Positions 25,108 to 27,791 of a stretch of 27,791 nucleotides of DNA are shown here, piece after piece. The position numbers and the translations under genes were made by a program. Source of the DNA: Geothermobacter sp964441925. Its GTDB lineage: Bacteria > Desulfobacterota > Desulfuromonadia > Desulfuromonadales > Geothermobacteraceae. The stretch is from contig CAYTVY010000019.1 in assembly GCA_964441925.1 (NCBI GenBank), forward strand, positions 1 to 27,791. Reading direction: 5' to 3'. The notes below the pieces were generated by a model. The model was not told the DNA's origin, ran no database searches, and worked only from the letters and a program-made list of their open reading frames with translations. The stretch's first letter is position 1. The number at the start of each line of letters is the position of its first letter.

Positions 25108-25148
25108 ATCATTGAAAATTCGGATTGACGCTCCGAATTTTCAATGAT
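25108..25148. promoter_or_regulatory. Perfect 17-bp inverted repeat covering the ATPase promoter (operator)
   Basis: The 17-bp arms at 25108-25124 and 25132-25148 are perfect reverse complements, separated by TTGACGC. The -35 hexamer lies exactly in the central loop and the right arm runs to the -10. A dimeric repressor bound here would block the promoter. As DNA or RNA it could also form a strong hairpin. Confidence 0.8.
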
Positions 25149-25153
25149 AGTCT
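25125..25153 (+). promoter_or_regulatory. Extended -10 promoter of the ATPase gene
   Basis: TTGACG (25125-25130, 5 of 6 to consensus) and TAGTCT (25148-25153) are 17 nt apart, with TGA (25145-25147) giving an extended -10 (TGn). The predicted start lies at about 25160, on the GTG start codon itself, so the mRNA would be leaderless. Confidence 0.55.
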
Positions 25154-25159
25154 TTCCCC

Positions 25160-26308
25160 GTGATTGCCAGAACACCCTATATGTCCGCCGTCAATCAGGC
25201 CCTGAAGCGCTCACCGATCACGGCCATTCTCGGGCCCCGGCAATGTGGCAAAACCACTTTGGCCCGACAGCTCGCCAAGGGAAGAAAAACCGTCCACTAT
25301 CTCGACCTGGAATCGCCTTCCGATCAGGCCCGTTTGCAGAACCCGGAACTTTACCTGTCTTCACTGGACGGGCTTGTTGTCCTCGACGAAATCCAGCTCA
25401 ACCCGGAGCTCTTCGGCATCCTGCGGGTTCTGGCCGACCGGGCGGACAATCCCGCCCGCTTCCTGATCCTCGGCAGTGCGTCGCCGGAAATCACTCGCAA
25501 TGCTGCCGAAAGCCTTGCCGGCCGGGTCGAATTTGTCGAACTGACCGGGTTCCACACGGGTGAAATTCCTGCGACCGATCATGACAGGCTCTGGCTGCGG
25601 GGTGGATTTCCGCGTTCCTTTCTCGCCAGGACGGATGAAGACAGCGTGGCTTGGCGTGAGGGGTTCATCCGCACCTTTCTGGAACGCGACATCCCTCAAC
25701 TCGGCATCAATATCCCCGCCGCAGCGATGCGGCGTTTCTGGACCATGCTTGCCCATTCGCACGGACAAACCTGGAATGCTTCCGAGCTGGGGCGGTCGAT
25801 GGGCCAGTCAGACAAGACCGTTCGCCACTATCTCGATATTCTGACCGGAACCTACATGGTGCGGCAGTTGCAGCCCTGGCACGAAAATCTTGCCAAACGG
25901 CAGGTGAAGGCTCCCAAGATCTACCTGCGCGACTCCGGCATCGTCCACAGCCTGCTCAGCATCCCCGATCGCAACACACTGCTCGGCCATCCCCGGCTTG
26001 GCGCTTCCTGGGAAGGGTTTGCCCTGGAGCAAGTCCTGGCCCGCATCGGTTCGGCCGACACCTACTTCTGGGCGACCTACAGCGGCGCCGAACTCGATCT
26101 GCTGTTTTTCCGTGGCGGGCGCCGTTTTGGGGTGGAATTCAAGTTCAACGAAGCGCCGAAGATAACTCGATCGATGCGCAGTGCCCTGAAAGATCTCGAA
26201 CTGGACCACCTCTGGGTGGTCTATCCCGGTCGGCAACGGTTTGCCGTCGATGAAAAAGTGACCATGCTTCCCCTGCAGAACGTGGCGGAGCTGGCGGGGA
26301 TTGGCTGA
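25160..26308 (+). CDS. AAA+ ATPase with DUF4143 domain
   Basis: This 382-residue protein has an N-terminal AAA_14 ATPase domain: Walker A GPRQCGKTT (25-33), the strand YLDLESPSDQARLQNP, Walker B LVVLDEIQ, and the sensor-like LILGSASPEI. The C-terminal DUF4143 region includes LRGGFPRSFLAR, TFLERDIPQLGI, WNASELGRSMGQSDKTVRHYLDILTGTYMVRQLQPW (winged-helix-like) and a nuclease-like FGVEFKFNEAPK. The molecular function of this very common accessory family is not established. The GTG at 25160 gives the MIxRxxYM start typical of the family; there is no Shine-Dalgarno, consistent with a leaderless message. An internal ATG is at 25181. It is convergent with the Fic gene across 33 nt. Confidence 0.9.
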   Translation: MIARTPYMSAVNQALKRSPITAILGPRQCGKTTLARQLAKGRKTVHYLDLESPSDQARLQNPELYLSSLDGLVVLDEIQLNPELFGILRVLADRADNPARFLILGSASPEITRNAAESLAGRVEFVELTGFHTGEIPATDHDRLWLRGGFPRSFLARTDEDSVAWREGFIRTFLERDIPQLGINIPAAAMRRFWTMLAHSHGQTWNASELGRSMGQSDKTVRHYLDILTGTYMVRQLQPWHENLAKRQVKAPKIYLRDSGIVHSLLSIPDRNTLLGHPRLGASWEGFALEQVLARIGSADTYFWATYSGAELDLLFFRGGRRFGVEFKFNEAPKITRSMRSALKDLELDHLWVVYPGRQRFAVDEKVTMLPLQNVAELAGIG

Positions 26309-26341
26309 ATCTGACAGAGGGCGGAGCCATTAATTCACCCT

Positions 26342-27499
26342 TTAAACACAAGCGCCCCCAAGCAAATCCTCCCCGATAAGGCTGTAGCTGACGTTTCGTC
26401 CTCTTTGCCGGTTCTGACGCAGGATGCCCTTGTTGACCAGATCGGCCAGCTCCCTTTGCGCCGTCGCCCGGCTGACATGTGTCATGCCGGCGTACTTGCG
26501 GTTGGTCATGCCCCCCTCGAATCCGTCCGGGCCGGCCTCCAGAAGGCGGTTGATGACCTTGCGTTGCCGGTCGTTGAGTTCCGTCTGGGCATGGCGTTGC
26601 CAGAAGCGGGCCTTGACCAGAACATTGGTCAGCAGTTCGTTTGACCGCAGAATGGCTCTGGACATGCAGTCGAAGAACCACAGGAGCCATTCTGTAATCT
26701 CGCCATCTCCCTTGTTGGTCCGTTCGAGGACGGAATAATAGGAGTCGCCGTCCGCCATAATCTGCGAGGACAGGCTGTAGTAACGGGTCGCAAGGTCTTC
26801 GTCCTGGGCCAGTGCCATTTCGGTCAGGGCACGGGCAATCCTGCCGTTGCCATCGTCAAAAGGGTGAATGGCCACAAACCACAGATGGGCCACTGCCGCC
26901 CGCAGAAGGCCGTCTTCTTTCTGGCGGCTTTCTTCCCACCAGCGGAAAAACCGCTCCATTTCGCGGGGCACCCGTTTGGCGGGAGGTGCCTCGTAATGAA
27001 CCGTCTCCCGCCCCACGGGACCGGAAACGACCTGCATCGGGCCATCCCGGTCGTCACGCCAGGCTGCGACCTGGATCTTCCACAGGCCGGAGTATCCGGT
27101 AGGAAAGAGCGCCGCATGCCAGCCATACAGCCTTTCGGCCGTCAACGGCTTGTCATGGTTCCGGGTGGCGTCGAGCAGAATCTCGACCACGCCATCGGCA
27201 TGACGGTCCCGGATCTCCGCCAAGCTGGCCGTAGGCAGGCCCAGCCGTCGGGCGACTGACGATCGCACGGCCTTCGGGTCGAGCTTTTCGCCCTCGATCG
27301 CGGATGTTTTCAACGCTTCCTCGATCAGGACTTCGGCCCTTGCCTGCTGCCGGACCTCCATCCCCTGCTCGCGCATTTGGGCCAGGAGCCCCCCCTGTTT
27401 GAAGCGGCATTCTCCAAGGGGCTTTATCAGCGCCTCGCTGTCCCAGCGAAAGCCGGGCCAGGACGGATGCTGCCAGATGTATAGCGGCTCGCGAGTCAT
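26342..27499 (-). CDS. Fic-family AMPylase-like protein with N-terminal inhibitory motif and C-terminal winged helix
   Basis: This 385-residue protein has a DUF4172-like N-terminus (WQHPSWPGFRWD), the class II inhibitory motif T65-SAI-E69-G70, and a Fic core with the full catalytic motif HPFDDGNGRIAR (212-223). A C-terminal winged-helix domain (about 305-375) carries MTHVSRATAQRELADLVNKGIL. Fic proteins transfer AMP or other groups from nucleotides to protein hydroxyls; the T/SxxxEG glutamate blocks ATP binding until relieved. The winged helix suggests DNA binding, perhaps autoregulation. The ATG at 27499 has a weak ribosome-binding site (AAGGCAG). Target and role are unknown; a toxin, stress or phage-related role is possible. 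Confidence 0.93.
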   Translation of the reverse strand: MTREPLYIWQHPSWPGFRWDSEALIKPLGECRFKQGGLLAQMREQGMEVRQQARAEVLIEEALKTSAIEGEKLDPKAVRSSVARRLGLPTASLAEIRDRHADGVVEILLDATRNHDKPLTAERLYGWHAALFPTGYSGLWKIQVAAWRDDRDGPMQVVSGPVGRETVHYEAPPAKRVPREMERFFRWWEESRQKEDGLLRAAVAHLWFVAIHPFDDGNGRIARALTEMALAQDEDLATRYYSLSSQIMADGDSYYSVLERTNKGDGEITEWLLWFFDCMSRAILRSNELLTNVLVKARFWQRHAQTELNDRQRKVINRLLEAGPDGFEGGMTNRKYAGMTHVSRATAQRELADLVNKGILRQNRQRGRNVSYSLIGEDLLGGACV

Positions 27500-27512
27500 T
27501 TGGTCTGCCTTA

Positions 27513-27533
27513 TTGCCTCAAATGTTGAGTCAA
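27513..27533. promoter_or_regulatory. Operator-like inverted repeat at the Fic gene start
   Basis: TTGCCTCAA (27513-27521) and TTGAGTCAA (27525-27533) form a 9-bp inverted repeat with one mismatch and a 3-bp centre. It lies between the -10 and the ATG and would overlap the transcription start, a position suited to repression, possibly by the Fic protein's own winged helix. Confidence 0.5.
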
Positions 27534-27561
27534 TAATAGGCCCATTTCGCCCCACATGCAA
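27533..27561 (-). promoter_or_regulatory. Sigma-70-like promoter of the Fic gene
   Basis: On the minus strand TTGCAT (27556-27561) and TATTAT (27533-27538) are 17 nt apart. The -10 matches 5 of 6 consensus bases; the -35 is weaker. Confidence 0.5.
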
Positions 27562-27570
27562 ATTATTTGC
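27558..27570. promoter_or_regulatory. Palindrome at the -35 of the Fic promoter
   Basis: GCAAATTATTTGC is a perfect odd-length palindrome (6-bp arms around one T) overlapping the -35 hexamer. It is a candidate regulator-binding site. From 27571 to 27764 I see no gene and no further site. Confidence 0.45.
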
Positions 27571-27764
27571 GCATTCACTGCCAGGGCCAACGTAGAAAAC
27601 GCTCGCACTCAACGAAGGGGACAGGCTCTATAAACCTGCCAAGGGAAAGCAAAACTTGCGGGGGCACCCGCCGGCGCCTTCATTTTCTTTGCTCGCGCGA
27701 ACAACGGCAGGGACGAGGGATAAGTGACGAAATGAGAATCATCCAGCCTCCGGCCCTTACTCGT

Positions 27765-27790
27765 CACGTGTTACGTGTTACGCGTCACGA
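27765..27790. repeat. Heptanucleotide tandem repeat (YACGYGY units) at window end
   Basis: CACGTGT, TACGTGT, TACGCGT and a partial CACGA follow one another without spacers (27765-27790). The unit fits YACGYGY, the consensus of the array at 9496-9519. The array may continue past the window edge. Confidence 0.75.
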
Positions 27791-27791
27791 A

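Noticed and set aside
25144..25563. ORF starting at the ATG at 25144 overlapping the ATPase gene
   Set aside because: Out of frame with the clear AAA+/DUF4143 gene and of shadow composition.

Overview
The window is GC-rich, densely coded DNA, most like a member of the Desulfuromonadia (Geobacter/Desulfuromonas relatives). I infer this from the gene set: a four-subunit ferredoxin-linked 2-oxoacid oxidoreductase, a fused B12 acyl-CoA mutase, a Liv-type transporter operon carrying acyl-CoA ligases, sigma-54 control, and several short intergenic inverted-repeat families. No 16S rRNA or other taxonomic marker is present. Two runs of exactly 100 N (9395-9494 and 12776-12875) look like scaffold gaps, so this is a draft assembly.

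Left part (1-7253). The 3' end of a malonyl-CoA decarboxylase gene is followed by a tightly overlapping minus-strand operon. In transcription order it encodes the gamma, delta, alpha and beta subunits of a 2-oxoacid:ferredoxin oxidoreductase, a class IV (branched-chain type) aminotransferase, and an XRE-cupin regulator, and it ends at a clear terminator. Upstream lie a crotonase-family gene lacking both classical catalytic glutamates and a divergent BAX-inhibitor-1 family membrane protein.

Middle part (7254-15588, minus strand). A branched-chain-amino-acid-type ABC transporter operon reads livG, a long-chain-type acyl-CoA ligase, livH, livM, the substrate-binding protein, livF (almost entirely inside the first N gap; only its last 17 codons remain), and a phenylacetate-CoA-ligase-like gene. 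A DUF6125-like gene lies downstream.

Control centre (15589-18082). A PAS-AAA+-Fis sigma-54 activator gene sits between two sigma-54 promoters: TGGTATT-N4-TTGCA reading into the liv/ligase operon, and a near-perfect TGGCACA-N4-TTGCT reading the other way into icmF. A 13-nt motif AACA(C/G)TGTTTTTC occurs twice upstream of livG, and a degenerate copy lies inside the activator's own sigma-70-like promoter. This is the most interesting system in the window: a probable regulon joining uptake and CoA-activation of an organic acid (or branched-chain substrate) to carbon-skeleton rearrangement of isobutyryl-CoA to n-butyryl-CoA.

Right part (18083-24993, plus strand). icmF, an M24 peptidase, an old-yellow-enzyme family oxidoreductase, an amidohydrolase and a 45-residue small protein end at a perfect 15-bp intrinsic terminator. 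From 24994 the character changes to accessory DNA. An AAA+/DUF4143 ATPase gene has a promoter buried in a perfect 17-bp inverted repeat and is probably translated from a leaderless GTG. It is convergent with a Fic-domain gene whose promoter also carries palindromes. The window ends in a heptanucleotide tandem repeat of the same YACGYGY type that abuts the first N gap.

Taken together, the aminotransferase and 2-oxoacid oxidoreductase could turn valine into isobutyryl-CoA, and IcmF could convert that to butyryl-CoA for beta-oxidation. The transporter and ligases could feed in external acids. Substrate assignments are inferences from family and context.
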